A DNA stretch of 55,825 bases from CAZTZL01 sp964617625 (GTDB lineage: Bacteria; Zhuqueibacterota; QNDG01; DSAB01): NCBI GenBank assembly GCA_964617625.1, contig CAZTZL010000012.1, positions 1 through 55,825 of the forward strand. The letters are read 5' to 3'. Both the position numbers and the translations under genes were made by a program. Below, piece by piece: positions 26,290 to 37,400 of this stretch. The notes under the pieces are model-generated. The model had not been told where the DNA came from. It saw nothing but the letters and a program-made list of their open reading frames with translations, and did not search any database. The first letter of the stretch is position 1, and each line of letters opens with the position of its first letter.

Positions 26290-27948
26290 TTATTTATGTT
26301 TTTTTACAAGAACTTCCTGTACAATTGTCAAAAGATTGAACATTAAATAGTATAAATTCAGTCCCGCTGACAAACGAAAGAAAATAAATGTCAAAAAAAT
26401 CGGCATAAGGTACGCCATTGCCTTTTGTTGTGAATTCTGGGTTGATGACAGTTTCTGCTGTACAATCATGGAGGCACCCATCAGAATGGGAAGAAGATTG
26501 AATCCTCCCGGAAGGATCGCGTCCGGCGAAGAGAGATCTTTGATTAATAGGAATTCCGCCTGTCTCAACATAATTGTCGTCCGGAAAAGATTGAACAGCG
26601 CAAACAGTACCGGCATTTGAAGAAGCATGGGCAGACACCCTCCCAGAGGATTGACTCCTTGCTGTTTATACATCTTCATTGTTTCCTGGTTCAATCTTTG
26701 GGGATCGTTTTTATACTTTTCCTTCAGGGCTTCCATCTTGGGCTGGAGCTCCTGCATCTTCTTCATGGATTGAAAACTTTTTCGGGTCAAAGGATATAAA
26801 ACAATTTTGATCAATATTGAAAATACAATAATCGCCCATCCATAATTGTGGAACAATCGATATAAAAATTGCAAGGTGTGAAAAAAGAAAATGCTGAATG
26901 GTCGAATAATAACCATTCCGAAATTCATCATTTTGCCAAGCTGGACTCCATACTGTTTCATTATGATATAATCCATAGGTCCGAAATAGAGCTTGAAGTG
27001 TTGAATGCTTTCAAAGTTTGCGGAAGAAGGCATAAAAAGATTCAGATTAAAATATTTCCATTTACTTCCCTCTATATTTTCCCCTGCCAATTCAGCGGCT
27101 TTACCCAATTCTTCCTGAGGTATCAATGCCATAAGAAAATATTTAGTCCGAACCGCAACCCATTTCGTCGTTCCTTCTCTTATGCCCGTATCTTTGTCTT
27201 TTGTCTTGAGTATCTCTCCTCCCTGGAGTGCATAGGCTTCATAATAGGGAAGATCGTCCATGAGCTGTTTTTCCGTCGGAGAAAGTCCGGACATCCATCG
27301 AATTTGATATCCTTCAGCCAGGTCATTATAGTTAGTCAGGTTTAATTGAATTTTCAGATCAACATCATAACTGTCTTCAGTAATAGAAAATTCTTTTTCA
27401 ATTCTATCGCCATTGCTCAATATATGGAAAAAGCGGTATATTTTTATAACCCCTGTTGTATCAATTTCATACTGAAAAATAATATCATCAAGATCTGTTC
27501 CCCTTGCTTTCAATGGATCGATAACAACCCCCAAATTCCCCTGAACATTTTGAGGAATCAATTCCACCCAATTTTTTTTCTGATTCTCGTCTGCTTCCGG
27601 CGTAAAATATTCCTTCAGCTTCCAACTAACAACGGTTCCGCCACCCAAGGTCGAAAGCTCACCTCTGAACAAATTGTTCTGAATAACAATCGTATCAGAA
27701 CTAAGTGTTTGTCTTTTATTTTCCCGATTTGTTTTCTTAATCGGCTCGTATCTTCCTGTTTTTTCCGCCATCTGAATAGCCGAATCTGTTACTTGTTTTT
27801 GAACCGATTTATCAGAATGGGTTTCCTCTGATATTTGTTCTTTTGCATGGCGAGGTTCAGGAATACCGATTATTTTCGTCTGAAAAACCGGCCAAAGCAG
27901 AAGAATCAAACCGATTAGAACAAATGCGATAATCGTATTTTTATCCAT
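26290..27948 (-). CDS. yidC: Membrane protein insertase YidC
   Basis: The 552-residue protein inserts and folds inner-membrane proteins, alone or with SecYEG. TM1 is at residues 5-20 (IIAFVLIGLILLLWPVF), followed by a charged linker and the large periplasmic P1 beta domain (~75-330). The conserved core is formed by the later TMs: YGWAIIVFSILIKIVLYPLT, the C1 loop KSFQSMKKMQELQPKMEALK, and GGCLPMLLQMPVLFALFNLF. Length and the P1 domain are Gram-negative type. The gene lies in the canonical rpmH-rnpA-yidD-yidC-mnmE order, 25 bp downstream of yidD. Confidence 0.97.
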   Translation of the reverse strand: MDKNTIIAFVLIGLILLLWPVFQTKIIGIPEPRHAKEQISEETHSDKSVQKQVTDSAIQMAEKTGRYEPIKKTNRENKRQTLSSDTIVIQNNLFRGELSTLGGGTVVSWKLKEYFTPEADENQKKNWVELIPQNVQGNLGVVIDPLKARGTDLDDIIFQYEIDTTGVIKIYRFFHILSNGDRIEKEFSITEDSYDVDLKIQLNLTNYNDLAEGYQIRWMSGLSPTEKQLMDDLPYYEAYALQGGEILKTKDKDTGIREGTTKWVAVRTKYFLMALIPQEELGKAAELAGENIEGSKWKYFNLNLFMPSSANFESIQHFKLYFGPMDYIIMKQYGVQLGKMMNFGMVIIRPFSIFFFHTLQFLYRLFHNYGWAIIVFSILIKIVLYPLTRKSFQSMKKMQELQPKMEALKEKYKNDPQRLNQETMKMYKQQGVNPLGGCLPMLLQMPVLFALFNLFRTTIMLRQAEFLLIKDLSSPDAILPGGFNLLPILMGASMIVQQKLSSTQNSQQKAMAYLMPIFLTFIFFRLSAGLNLYYLMFNLLTIVQEVLVKKHK

Positions 27949-27973
27949 GTTTAATTACCTAATTATTTATAAG

Positions 27974-28204
27974 TTACGGTATGGGATCGTAGCCGCCGGA
28001 ATGTAAGGGATGACAACGAAAAATCCGTTTGATTCCCTTATATCCACCAGATATAAGGCCATATTTATCAATTGCTTGTACCATGTATTCCGAACAAGAA
28101 GGAACAAATCGGCAAGTCGCAGGAAAAAAGGGTGAAACCATTTTCTGATAAAATCGAATACAAATTAGAACCATTTGTTTAATTATTTTTTCCAATTTTT
28201 TCAT
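27974..28204 (-). CDS. yidD: Membrane protein insertion efficiency factor YidD
   Basis: The 76-residue protein has the family core RFYQKMVSPFFPATCRFVPS, CSEYMVQAIDKYG and RIFRCHPLHSGGYDPIP, with the conserved Cys residues and an amphipathic N-terminus. It is thought to help YidC-dependent insertion at the inner membrane. It overlaps the 3' end of rnpA by 26 nt. Confidence 0.97.
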   Translation of the reverse strand: MKKLEKIIKQMVLICIRFYQKMVSPFFPATCRFVPSCSEYMVQAIDKYGLISGGYKGIKRIFRCHPLHSGGYDPIP

Positions 28205-28526
28205 TTATAAAAAAGTCCAAATCCTTCTCTAGTTTCGAAATTTCAAGATTTACCACATCCCTTTCCACCATAAAAATAATTCTGTATTTTCCGATTTTAT
28301 ATCGTCGCTTTCTGTAAATTTCCCTTAATAGTCGTTTGATGCGATTTCGCTTTACTGCATTCCCATGGTGTTTTGAAACGGCAAATCCCACACGTCTATT
28401 ATCAGCTTCTTCAAAAAAGATTCGTAAGTATTTTCCCTTCCATCTTTTTCCATTTTTAATGATCCTGGAAAATTCGCTTGATCTCCGAATAATTTCTTCT
28501 TTGGGAAGTTTTTCATCAAATTCCAA
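28179..28526 (-). CDS. rnpA: Ribonuclease P protein component
   Basis: The 115-residue basic protein assists the RNase P RNA in 5' maturation of tRNA. The signature RNRIKRLLREIYR (~79-91) follows GFAVSKHHGNAVK, and the fold-typical RRSSEFSRIIKNGKRWKGKY is at the N-terminus. The start is TTG 28526, 3 nt after the rpmH stop. The only other in-frame possibilities would remove the conserved N-terminal strand. Translational coupling to rpmH is likely. Confidence 0.95.
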   Translation of the reverse strand: MEFDEKLPKEEIIRRSSEFSRIIKNGKRWKGKYLRIFFEEADNRRVGFAVSKHHGNAVKRNRIKRLLREIYRKRRYKIGKYRIIFMVERDVVNLEISKLEKDLDFFINEKIGKNN

Positions 28527-28529
28527 TGT

Positions 28530-28673
28530 TTACTCATCACTTACAGTCAAACGTTTTCTTCCCTTGGCGCGCCGTCTTTTCAATACCAGTTGGCCCGATT
28601 TTGAAGACATCCTTTCCCGAAAACCATGTTTATTCTTTCTTTTCCTGTTACTAGGTTGATATGTTCTTTTCAT
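28530..28673 (-). CDS. rpmH: 50S ribosomal protein L34
   Basis: The 47-residue protein reads MKRTYQPSNRKRKNKHGF, RERMSSKSGQLVLKRRRAKG and RKRLTVSDE, the L34 pattern throughout. GGAGG stands 9 nt ahead of ATG 28673. It is the first gene of rpmH-rnpA-yidD-yidC. In many bacteria dnaA lies divergently just beyond rpmH; here lptG follows on the same strand and dnaA is about 17 kb away. Confidence 0.98.
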   Translation of the reverse strand: MKRTYQPSNRKRKNKHGFRERMSSKSGQLVLKRRRAKGRKRLTVSDE

Positions 28674-28760
28674 GAATGAGAACCTCCATTAATTCCGTGA
28701 TCTTCAATTCAGCAATTTTTAAAGAACAAGAATATACGGTTTTTAAAAAATAATTTCAAG

Positions 28761-29840
28761 TTATTTTCTTGTTTTGAACAAATTTACCATACTTCCTATG
28801 CCCACAACGCCATTTCCCAAACATGCACCCAAAAGTGGCGGCAATTGTCCGCTCTCTCCCATTACTTGTCCCATTTTGATCAAACCAAAATAAAAAAAGC
28901 AAATCGCAAGACTGATTCCGAAACCGATGGTTAAACTTTTTTTGCGGCGATTATAAACAAGCGGCACACTAAGCAATATAATAAAAAAATTTGCCAGGGG
29001 AAATGCGATCCTTAAATAAAAATCTGTCATCCAGCGCTGATCATCACCGCCGAGTAACCTAATTTTCCTGATAAACCGATAGAGTTCGACCACATCCATT
29101 TCATCCGGTTTGATCTGAGCTAAAAGGAGTTCATTCGGCGTAAAAGAAAAATGAAAGACCATTGGCTGTTTAATTGGAATTACTTTTTCCTTGTCCCCAT
29201 CAAACAATCTCTGATACCCTTCCTTTATTTTCCAGACATCATTTTCCCACCACATTAAAGAAGCATCGATTCGGGATATTAAGCGATAATTGTGGAATGT
29301 TTCGATCTTGACACGGCGTGCTTCGAATCGCTCTCCGTCATAATATTCAATAGTGATCACGCGGTCCGGTGGTTCCTGGATTTCCAGATCCTTCAGATGC
29401 TTCGTATGTCTGCTGCTGATGTTCTCTATATGTGTTCTCCAAATATTTTCTTTTTTCTTATTGGTTTTTGTTACCACACCCTCGCCCAAAATAAAAGCGA
29501 ACATGCTTAGACCCAAACCGATAATTAGCAGTGTGATTAATAGTTGATAAATACTGAAACCAAGTGCTTTCATCGCAACGATTTCATTGTTTTTTGCCAG
29601 TGTCCCAATTGAAAAAATAGCAGCTAGAAGTGTTGCCACAGGAAGGGTCAATACAATAACATAAGGAATATAATAAAGGTAATATAAAGCAGTAATATTC
29701 CAAGGAACCTTCTTGTCGATGAAGCGGTCCAAATTTTCAACCATATCAATTGACAAAAAAAGAATGATTACGCCTAAAACACAAAAAACAAATACAGCTA
29801 TAAAACGTGATTGAATATATTTTGTAAGAATACTCCTCAA
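28761..29840 (-). CDS. lptG: LPS export permease LptG
   Basis: This 359-residue YjgP/YjgQ-family permease forms, with LptF and the LptB2 ATPase, the inner-membrane extractor of lipopolysaccharide. It has three N-terminal TMs (LSIDMVENLDRFID after TM1; LPVATLLAAIFSIGTLAKNN and EIVAMKALGFSIYQLL, the coupling-helix region), a periplasmic beta-jellyroll (~135-265) and three C-terminal TMs. The start is TTG 29840, whose last bases form the TGA stop of lptF, so the pair is tightly coupled. It is shorter than LptF, as expected. Confidence 0.9.
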   Translation of the reverse strand: MRSILTKYIQSRFIAVFVFCVLGVIILFLSIDMVENLDRFIDKKVPWNITALYYLYYIPYVIVLTLPVATLLAAIFSIGTLAKNNEIVAMKALGFSIYQLLITLLIIGLGLSMFAFILGEGVVTKTNKKKENIWRTHIENISSRHTKHLKDLEIQEPPDRVITIEYYDGERFEARRVKIETFHNYRLISRIDASLMWWENDVWKIKEGYQRLFDGDKEKVIPIKQPMVFHFSFTPNELLLAQIKPDEMDVVELYRFIRKIRLLGGDDQRWMTDFYLRIAFPLANFFIILLSVPLVYNRRKKSLTIGFGISLAICFFYFGLIKMGQVMGESGQLPPLLGACLGNGVVGIGSMVNLFKTRK

Positions 29841-31213
29841 TTTTTCGTCCTTCTTATGATTTTTCTAAACAATTTTCCGAATTGTTCCCAATGAATAAAT
29901 GTCGTTTCGTGAACGGTCTTGATCACCAAATAGATACCCACTGCACCAACAAGAACATTTGGGCTCCACATTGCCACAATCGGGCTGATAATTCCTCTGT
30001 CTGCCAGCTGTTCGCCACCGATGAGAAAAGTCCAATAAATCAGAAAAAAAATCATACTCAATCCTCCGCCCGTGGCGAGACCTCCCTGACGTGCCATAAT
30101 TCCCAGGGGTGCGCCAATCAGAACAAAAACAATACAGGCAACAGGAATGGAATACTTCTTGTGGATTTCGACACGCAGCGCATTGATAGATTGATTATAA
30201 CTGCGTATCACTCTCAATTCATCTTCAATTTTCTTAAGCTGTTCTTCAACATGTGGAATGGACTTCTTTTGCATTTTTGAATATCGAGGTGAATATGTTA
30301 TTTGCAGACTATCTCTTTTCTGGCTGATTATTTCCGGCAGCAAAATTGCCCTGAAATCGTTATTGACAATATCCTGAATTCTCTTCATTCTGAGATGAAC
30401 GAAGTTTTCTGACTTTTGAATATCTTCCTGCATCATTTTCACATTTTTTTCGCGGTCACCGCGATGTTCCGATTCGCTTCTCTTTAATACCATATCCGAG
30501 ACCGGAATGGAAAGAACTTGGCGTGCAAATTTTAATCTTCTGTATTCTTCCAGATTTTGTGATTCGACCTCGTGAATTTCTCCGTTATATAATGTAAAGA
30601 TTATTCTTTCCTGTTCTTTGGAAAAATTCAACTCTCCTCTTTCTGCAATGATTGTTTTACTAAAACGGGGATCGCTTGTATCGTGAATAATCACTCCTTT
30701 GAGAAGATCTTTTTTCTCGTCGATTTCGCGAACCAAAAGCGAATAGTTGGGAATCTCATCAAAAAAAACATGGGGCTCTAATGTTAATGTCGGCCGTTTC
30801 TTGGAAATGTCAGAATAAAGAAGACGCACCCGATGATTGAAATCTGGCAAAACACAATTGTTGAACCGCTCCATCAAAAATGCCAGCAGGCAGGCAATAA
30901 TCAAAACCGGCAGGATCAACCGATAAATATTCACTCCGCTGGCCTTCAATGCTGAAATTTCATTGTCGGCAGAGAGTCTTCCAAAAGCCATCAACGTTGC
31001 AATGAGCACCGCCATTGGAATAGCCAGAGCGAGAATCCAGGCGAGATTAAGAAAAAAGAATTCTATAATAATACCGGCCCCGATTCCTTTGCCCAGCAAC
31101 TTTCCCAGATCCCGAAAGACCACATTAAGCAGAAATACGAATATGATGGTCGATAATCCAAAGAAAAAAGGCCCAACATGTTCCCGAACGATGTAGCGTA
31201 AAACAATGAACAT
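29837..31213 (-). CDS. lptF: LPS export permease LptF
   Basis: This 458-residue YjgP/YjgQ-family protein is the partner of LptG. TM1 (FFFGLSTIIFVFLLNVVFRDLG) is followed by LAIPMAVLIATLMAFGRLSA and DNEISALKASGVNIYRLI, the signature coupling helix. The periplasmic domain (~125-360) carries an insertion rich in charged helices (KRSESEHRGDREKNVKMMQE), and the C-terminal TMs include ACIVFVLIGAPLGIMARQGG. ATG 31213 is chosen: AAAGGG lies 5 nt upstream, against GTG at 31219. It is transcribed head-to-head with sprA across 221 bp. Its presence implies an LPS- or lipooligosaccharide-bearing outer membrane. Confidence 0.92.
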   Translation of the reverse strand: MFIVLRYIVREHVGPFFFGLSTIIFVFLLNVVFRDLGKLLGKGIGAGIIIEFFFLNLAWILALAIPMAVLIATLMAFGRLSADNEISALKASGVNIYRLILPVLIIACLLAFLMERFNNCVLPDFNHRVRLLYSDISKKRPTLTLEPHVFFDEIPNYSLLVREIDEKKDLLKGVIIHDTSDPRFSKTIIAERGELNFSKEQERIIFTLYNGEIHEVESQNLEEYRRLKFARQVLSIPVSDMVLKRSESEHRGDREKNVKMMQEDIQKSENFVHLRMKRIQDIVNNDFRAILLPEIISQKRDSLQITYSPRYSKMQKKSIPHVEEQLKKIEDELRVIRSYNQSINALRVEIHKKYSIPVACIVFVLIGAPLGIMARQGGLATGGGLSMIFFLIYWTFLIGGEQLADRGIISPIVAMWSPNVLVGAVGIYLVIKTVHETTFIHWEQFGKLFRKIIRRTKN

Positions 31214-31385
31214 AATCACCCTTTATTTAAATAAAAATATAGAGAATTGGCGCAATCTTTGCAAGTTTATTTTTAAAGTTATAATTTTTCACTTGCAATT
31301 TAAATCGAAATATTTTATTTTTAAAACGTTTCATAAATTGGAGAACTGCTTATTGAGATATTGATACTGGTCGTCACATAAACAC

Positions 31386-31413
31386 TTTTGCCAAGCATAA
31401 AAAATTGGCAAAA
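31386..31413 (+). promoter_or_regulatory. 9-bp inverted repeat in the sprA leader
   Basis: TTTTGCCAA (31386-31394) and TTGGCAAAA (31405-31413) are exact complements with a 10-nt AT-rich loop, ending 21 nt before the sprA ATG. It could be an operator or an mRNA hairpin near the ribosome-binding region. The rest of the divergent lptF/sprA space (31214-31434) is AT-rich and shows no promoter I would trust. Confidence 0.5.
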
Positions 31414-31434
31414 ATAAAAAACCAGTAAAAACGT

Positions 31435-34400
31435 ATGTATCTACTCTTAAAAGGAGGATCGAAACGCGTCGATTTATTGGCGGCCTTTTCGATCTTTTTT
31501 TTCATCCAGTTCTCCACTGCCCGTGCGGAAATAGGACTTCGTATGCCGGAGCCCCGACTTTCTCTTGCACCCATTGTATCTTCACCGCTACAAATGGATT
31601 ACTCAATCGGCACACCCTTTTCAATGATGCCGGTTCAATTCCCCAGGACATTTACTCACAAAACGACAATCGATTCCTCAGGTTCATTGGTCATTATTGA
31701 ACAGCAGATTGATAATGATAATGTCCTGCCTCCACGTTATTTGTCTTTTGAAGAATATATCAACCAAAGATCCCGGCTCGAACTTCAGGCCAGCTGGAAA
31801 GAATATCTTCAAACCGAAAAAACCAGGACTGAAGGCGTCACTAGAAAATCAACCGGCTTTAAAATCGAAACACCCAGGATAAAAAGCAAAACCTTCAAAC
31901 GCGTCTTTGGCGGAGAAACCCTTAGTCTTAACGTGTCCGGAAACATTACCATTGATGGTAGCATGAGAAACGAAAAGAGAAGCCAGGTTAAAACAGCTAC
32001 CACACGCGCTCCCAATACAAATTTCCAGATGAAACAGACCCAGCGTTTTAAAGTGGAGGGCAAAATCGGCGAGAATGTTTCTGTTCTTGTTGATCAGGAC
32101 AGCGAACGTCCCTTTGAATTCGAGAATGCGATCAAGCTGATCTACTCCAGCGACGAGGATGGCATCCTTCAAAGCTTCGAAGCAGGAAACGTGGCGCTTG
32201 CCCTTCCCAGCACCCGGTTCGTGACTTTCAATGCCCAGAATTCCGGTCTGTTCGGATTCAAGTCCAAATTCAAAATTGGCGGACTGGATATTACTGCCAT
32301 TGCCAGTATGGAAAAGGGCGAGAAAAAGAAGCTATCATTAAAGGGGGGCAAAGAAGATCAAAAATACACGATACAGGATTACGAATATAAAAAGAATACC
32401 TACTTTTTTCTCGGCCCGGGTTACCGGGAACAATATCCCAAGTTGGACGACCAGGGTAACCATCTTTATGATGGGGACAGCGTTATTACAGATCTACTTG
32501 TTTACAAGTCCGACGTGAATTACGAGAACAAAATGGGCTCGATTTACGGATGGGCGGTCCTCGATCCTTCAAATCCGGATTCTTCTCAAAGTACGGATGA
32601 AAGCTACAAGGGATATTTTCTTCGGCTCGAACCAAATGAGTACTACTTCAATGCCGAACTTGGCTTCATTGCGCTTAACCAGTCCCTGCAAACCAGCGAA
32701 GTACTTGCCGTGGCTTACTGGACAAAGGGAAGCAAAGTGGTTGGAGACACTGCCAGTGCGATATTTAAAATGATCAAACCTAAGAATCCGGATCCAAAAT
32801 ACAAATCTACCTGGAAACTGGAATGGAAGAATGTCTACTCCCTCGGCGGACGGGATATTCAGCAGGAAGGATTCGATCTAAAACTCTATTACAGACCACC
32901 TTCCGGGGACCCGGAGGAATCCATCGAAGATAATGGACAAGCGCGCGGTTATCTCAACATTTTCGGCCTCGATAACATCAACGAAGCGGGTGATGCAGAA
33001 CCTGATAATGTCATTGACATCGATCCCAATATTCTCAATCTGAGCCGCGGTGAACTAATCTTTCCCAATCTTCGCCCGTTCGATCCGGATTCAACTCTTG
33101 ACCTAAAATACCCTTTTCCGGATGAAATGAATGACCAGAGGGTCAAGGCCATTTATGACACGACCAGCACCAGTTACATCAACGGGGCAAGTAAATTCTA
33201 TATGGAAGCCAATTCCTCGAGACGCAGTCCGAACTATTCTCTCGGCATCAATGTCATCGAAGGTTCCGAAGAGGTCGTGCTTAACGGAAGAACACTGAAA
33301 AAAGATCAGGACTATATCATCGACTACTTTTCGGGAAGCCTGACACTGTTAACGGAAGATGCCACGGACCCGAATGCTAATCTGGATATCAGTTACGAAT
33401 CCCAGCAGCTTTTCTCTATCGATAAAAAAACCCTCATGGGCGCGCGCGCCGAATACACACTTTTCGACGAGGGAAACAACCGGTCGTTTATCGGGGCGAC
33501 CTTTCTGTATTTAAATCAAAAAACCATCGAACAGCGGGTCCGTGTGGGCAAGGGGCCGATGCGAAATTTAGTCTGGGATGTGAACACGGCATTTCAATAC
33601 GAACCCAAGTTTCTAACACCCATTCTGGACAAGCTTCCTCTTCTCAATGTGAACCAGCCCTCCGGTATTTCTTTTGAGGGAGAAATCGCACAGATCATTC
33701 CCAATCCCAACACATTGAATAACGAATCCACAGGCGATAACGACGGTGTGGCCTATCTGGACGACTTCGAAGGGGCCAAACGGGAAACGCCCCTCGGTAT
33801 CATCTGGACTGGTTGGGGGCCCTGTTCTCCGCCAACCACCTTGGAAAACGCAGTGGCTCTTCTTTCCAAAAAAGGCCATTTGATTTATTACAATCCTTAC
33901 GAGCAGGTTGCTATCAAGGAAATCTGGCCGGACAGGGAAGTCACAACCAACTATGGCGGATCCACCCGAACGCACGTTCTCAATTTAGAATTTACACCCA
34001 GCCCGGATGCCGTTCCCATCACCTCTTCCTGGGAAGGCATTCAAAGATGGCTGTCTTCTGGTTATGCGGATCAAACCGACAGCCGTTATCTTGAGGTCTG
34101 GGTCAGGGGAGACGCCGGCCGACTGAATATTGATATGGGAAGAATCTCCGAAGATGTGATCCCCAATAAAAAATTGAACACAGAAGATAAACGCCGCGGA
34201 GGAATCCGCAACAATCTGTTAGACGAAGATGAAGATACAGGGCTGGACGAGATGTTCGGTTCGGATCCGCCTGAACTTTTTTATCCGCATGAGGCAGCTT
34301 ATACATCTGTCAGCAACGGAAAACTTTACGGAAAACCCTACGATTTCTGGGATGTAAACGGGGACAGCACAAAAGAAGAAAACGAACCCTGGAGTTACGA

Positions 34401-37400
34401 TAACTGGTCATACACAAGCGGCAGCCGAAACTACAATCATATCAACGGAACCGAAAACAACAAAAACTCAAGTGTTATCATTTCTCCTGACAGGGAAGAT
34501 TTGGACGGAAGCGGCGATGTCGACCTGAGCAACGATTATTTCGAGTTCAGCTTTTCACTGGATAAAACCAGTGCGGATACCATTTTAATCGGAGGAGGAA
34601 AGGGGAACCCCTATGGGTGGCGTCTTTACAGAATTCCACTGAATGAACCAACCCGAATCATCGGAAGTCCGGATTGGTCGCACATCAAATATGTCCGGGT
34701 CTGGGTTGACAGCGTCATGCAGAAAACTGAAATCTCCATCGCGGAAATCAATCTCGTCGGCAACGAATGGAAGCTCAGAGGCGTTGCACTGGATGATACA
34801 TCCACTTACGACCTTTCAAACGACTCCACGATGACTATTGCTGTCATCAACACACATGACAACCCTGAGTATGTTTCTCCTCCCGGTGTGGAGGGAGTTA
34901 TTGACCCGATTCAGAGAATCCGGTCAAAGGAACAGTCCCTGGTTGTCCGTCTGGACAATCTTGAACCAGAAACAGCGGTAAAGGCCCAGAAACAATTTTA
35001 CCAGCCCGAAAATTTAATCAACTACAAAGAAATGAAAATGTTCGTCCATGGCGGAAATGCGTACAACGCCATTCCTGCCGACAGCACCATTGAATTTTTT
35101 CTTCAGTGGGGCTCGGACATGAACAACTACTACGAAGTTCAACTTTCCGTTTTTCCCGGATGGGATAAACATAACAATATAGAAATCGCCTTCGAGACAT
35201 TAAGCCGCCTGAAAGTTGAAATGTCTTCGACGCTCCGGGACACAATCGAAGAACGCCAACCCAACGGCCACATTATCCGGGTAGTAGGAAAACCTTCGCT
35301 TACAAATGTTCGGCAGCTTACCATCGGAGTTAAAAACAAAGGGATGATGCCGTTTACCGGCGAAATCTGGATTGATGAGCTTCGTCTTTCCAATGTTCGA
35401 AAGGACAAAGGCATGGCCATGCGGGCCAGAGCCGATATCCGTCTGTCAGACTTTATCACTCTGGTCGGTGAATACAATCGCAAGGATGCAGATTTTCACA
35501 CGATCAATGAACGGTTCGGTACGGGTAATAATTCGGTGAGCGGTCAGATAAACACATCGATTCAACTGCATAAACTTCTGCCCGCAAGCTGGGGCCTGTC
35601 CATTCCCATTTCTGCAAACTATTCGAAAACCAATGATACGCCAAAATTTCTGCCGGGAAGCGATATTCTGGTTAACCGATCTACGGTCAAAGATGATTCT
35701 CTATGGGAAGCCATCAAGTCGATTAACGAGCAAAAAGGAGCCAGTGTAACCATTTCAAAACAAACAAAATCAAGAAATTTCTGGATCCGTTACCTGATCG
35801 ATCCTATCCGGACCAGTTTCAGTTTCTCACAAAATAATTTGAGCAACTCCCAAACCAAATACTCGAAGACTCTCGGTTATAACGGCTCTTTGAGCTACGG
35901 CCTCAACTTCGGAAATCAGTTTTACTGGCTGCCCCTGAAATGGATTGGACGAAAAGGCTTTCTTGGCAAACTCGCCAAGACAAAATTTTACTACATGCCC
36001 TCAAATATTAATTTAAAATTTGACGGTACAGACAGCAATAGAGATTCCGAGACGCGCAGCGGTATTCGAAGTGATGTGGAAACAGCTACTTTCTCACGAA
36101 ATTTTTCCACCGGATATACGATGTTTCAGTCACTTTCTTTCGATTACTCCCGTTCTATCAGTTCAGACATGCGCGATGCCAGATGGGCGGACGTATTCTC
36201 GACACTCGATCCCGGCGAAAAAACATCGATTAGCCAGCAGACGGGGACCTCTTTCAATCCGACTATTTTTTCATGGCTGACCCATACATTAAAATACAAC
36301 GCAAATTACCGCTGGAACAACAACATTCAAATGAAAAACAAGGACACCGGACAAAGCGCCAGCATTACCACCTCGGTTTCTTTAACCGGTAACTTTAATC
36401 CTCAAAACTTTGTTAAATCATTCAAGAAAAAAAGTTCGCAAAAATCTCCCGGCAGAATACGCAGACCGACACCCAGTCAGAAAAATGACCAGGATAAAGA
36501 TCAGAAAGAATCCAAAAATGAAAAAGACAGCAAATCGATTCCCCTTTCTGCTATCTTTTCGAAATTCGGCAAAATACTAAATATAATCGATCCGATATCC
36601 ATTTCCATTTCTAGAAACAATTCTTCGACTGACTACGGTATTCTGGGGACCCCTTCTTTCAAATACCAGATCGGAGCTACAATGAATCCCGGAGTCCTTT
36701 TCTCACCCAACCTCACATCCGATCGAAATTCCACAAAACAGGACAAGCGGCTCTCGTTGCGCTCCGGTATCAAATTGAGTTCGAAAATCAGCATTAAACT
36801 CGATTACGATTTTTCCGATTCAAAGAGCCATCTTACACAGACTTCGGGTACCGTATCAAAATCCGCTTTGCTTATTAAAGAAAAACCTGTTCCTTTTCCC
36901 AACTGGTCTATTCAATGGAGAGGTCTCGAAAGTTTACCATTATTGAAACAGTTTACAAAATCGGTCTCCTTGAATCATACATTTTCGGGCCAGATGACAC
37001 AAACCTGGAACGATAACAGAAATAATAAAACAAGAGAATCCATTAAAAAAAGTTTCAGCCCTCTTCTCGGAATCACTTTCACTTTTAAAAACGGAATATC
37101 TGCAAACGTTCAATACTCGACCGGTGAAGATTTAACCAAACAACTGAGTTACGGAAAAGGAAAAACCAAACAACCTTCGTCAAGCCTCACGCTTTCAGCA
37201 AATTACTCCAAGACCGGAGGATTTAAATTACCGTTCTTTAAAGGAAAAAGGCTGGAAAATAATATAGACTTTACCTTAAGTTACACCCGGAGTAAAAATT
37301 CGATGTCGCAAAGTCAGAATGCATCAAGCGCTTACCAGGAAATGTCAAATACGGAAAACTGGTCGCTTCAGCCAAAGATCACCTACACATTCACCCAAAC

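Noticed and set aside
26294..26638. A 114-residue minus-strand frame inside yidC
   Set aside because: It is a shifted shadow of the conserved YidC core, which reads continuously in its own frame.
30963..31196. Short plus-strand frame before sprA
   Set aside because: It is antisense to the conserved LptF N-terminus and has no family features.
31214..31434. Replication origin at the divergent lptF/sprA junction, where gene orientation switches
   Set aside because: No DnaA box is present, and sampled base skew on the sprA + strand is still C-rich. The boxes cluster at dnaA instead.
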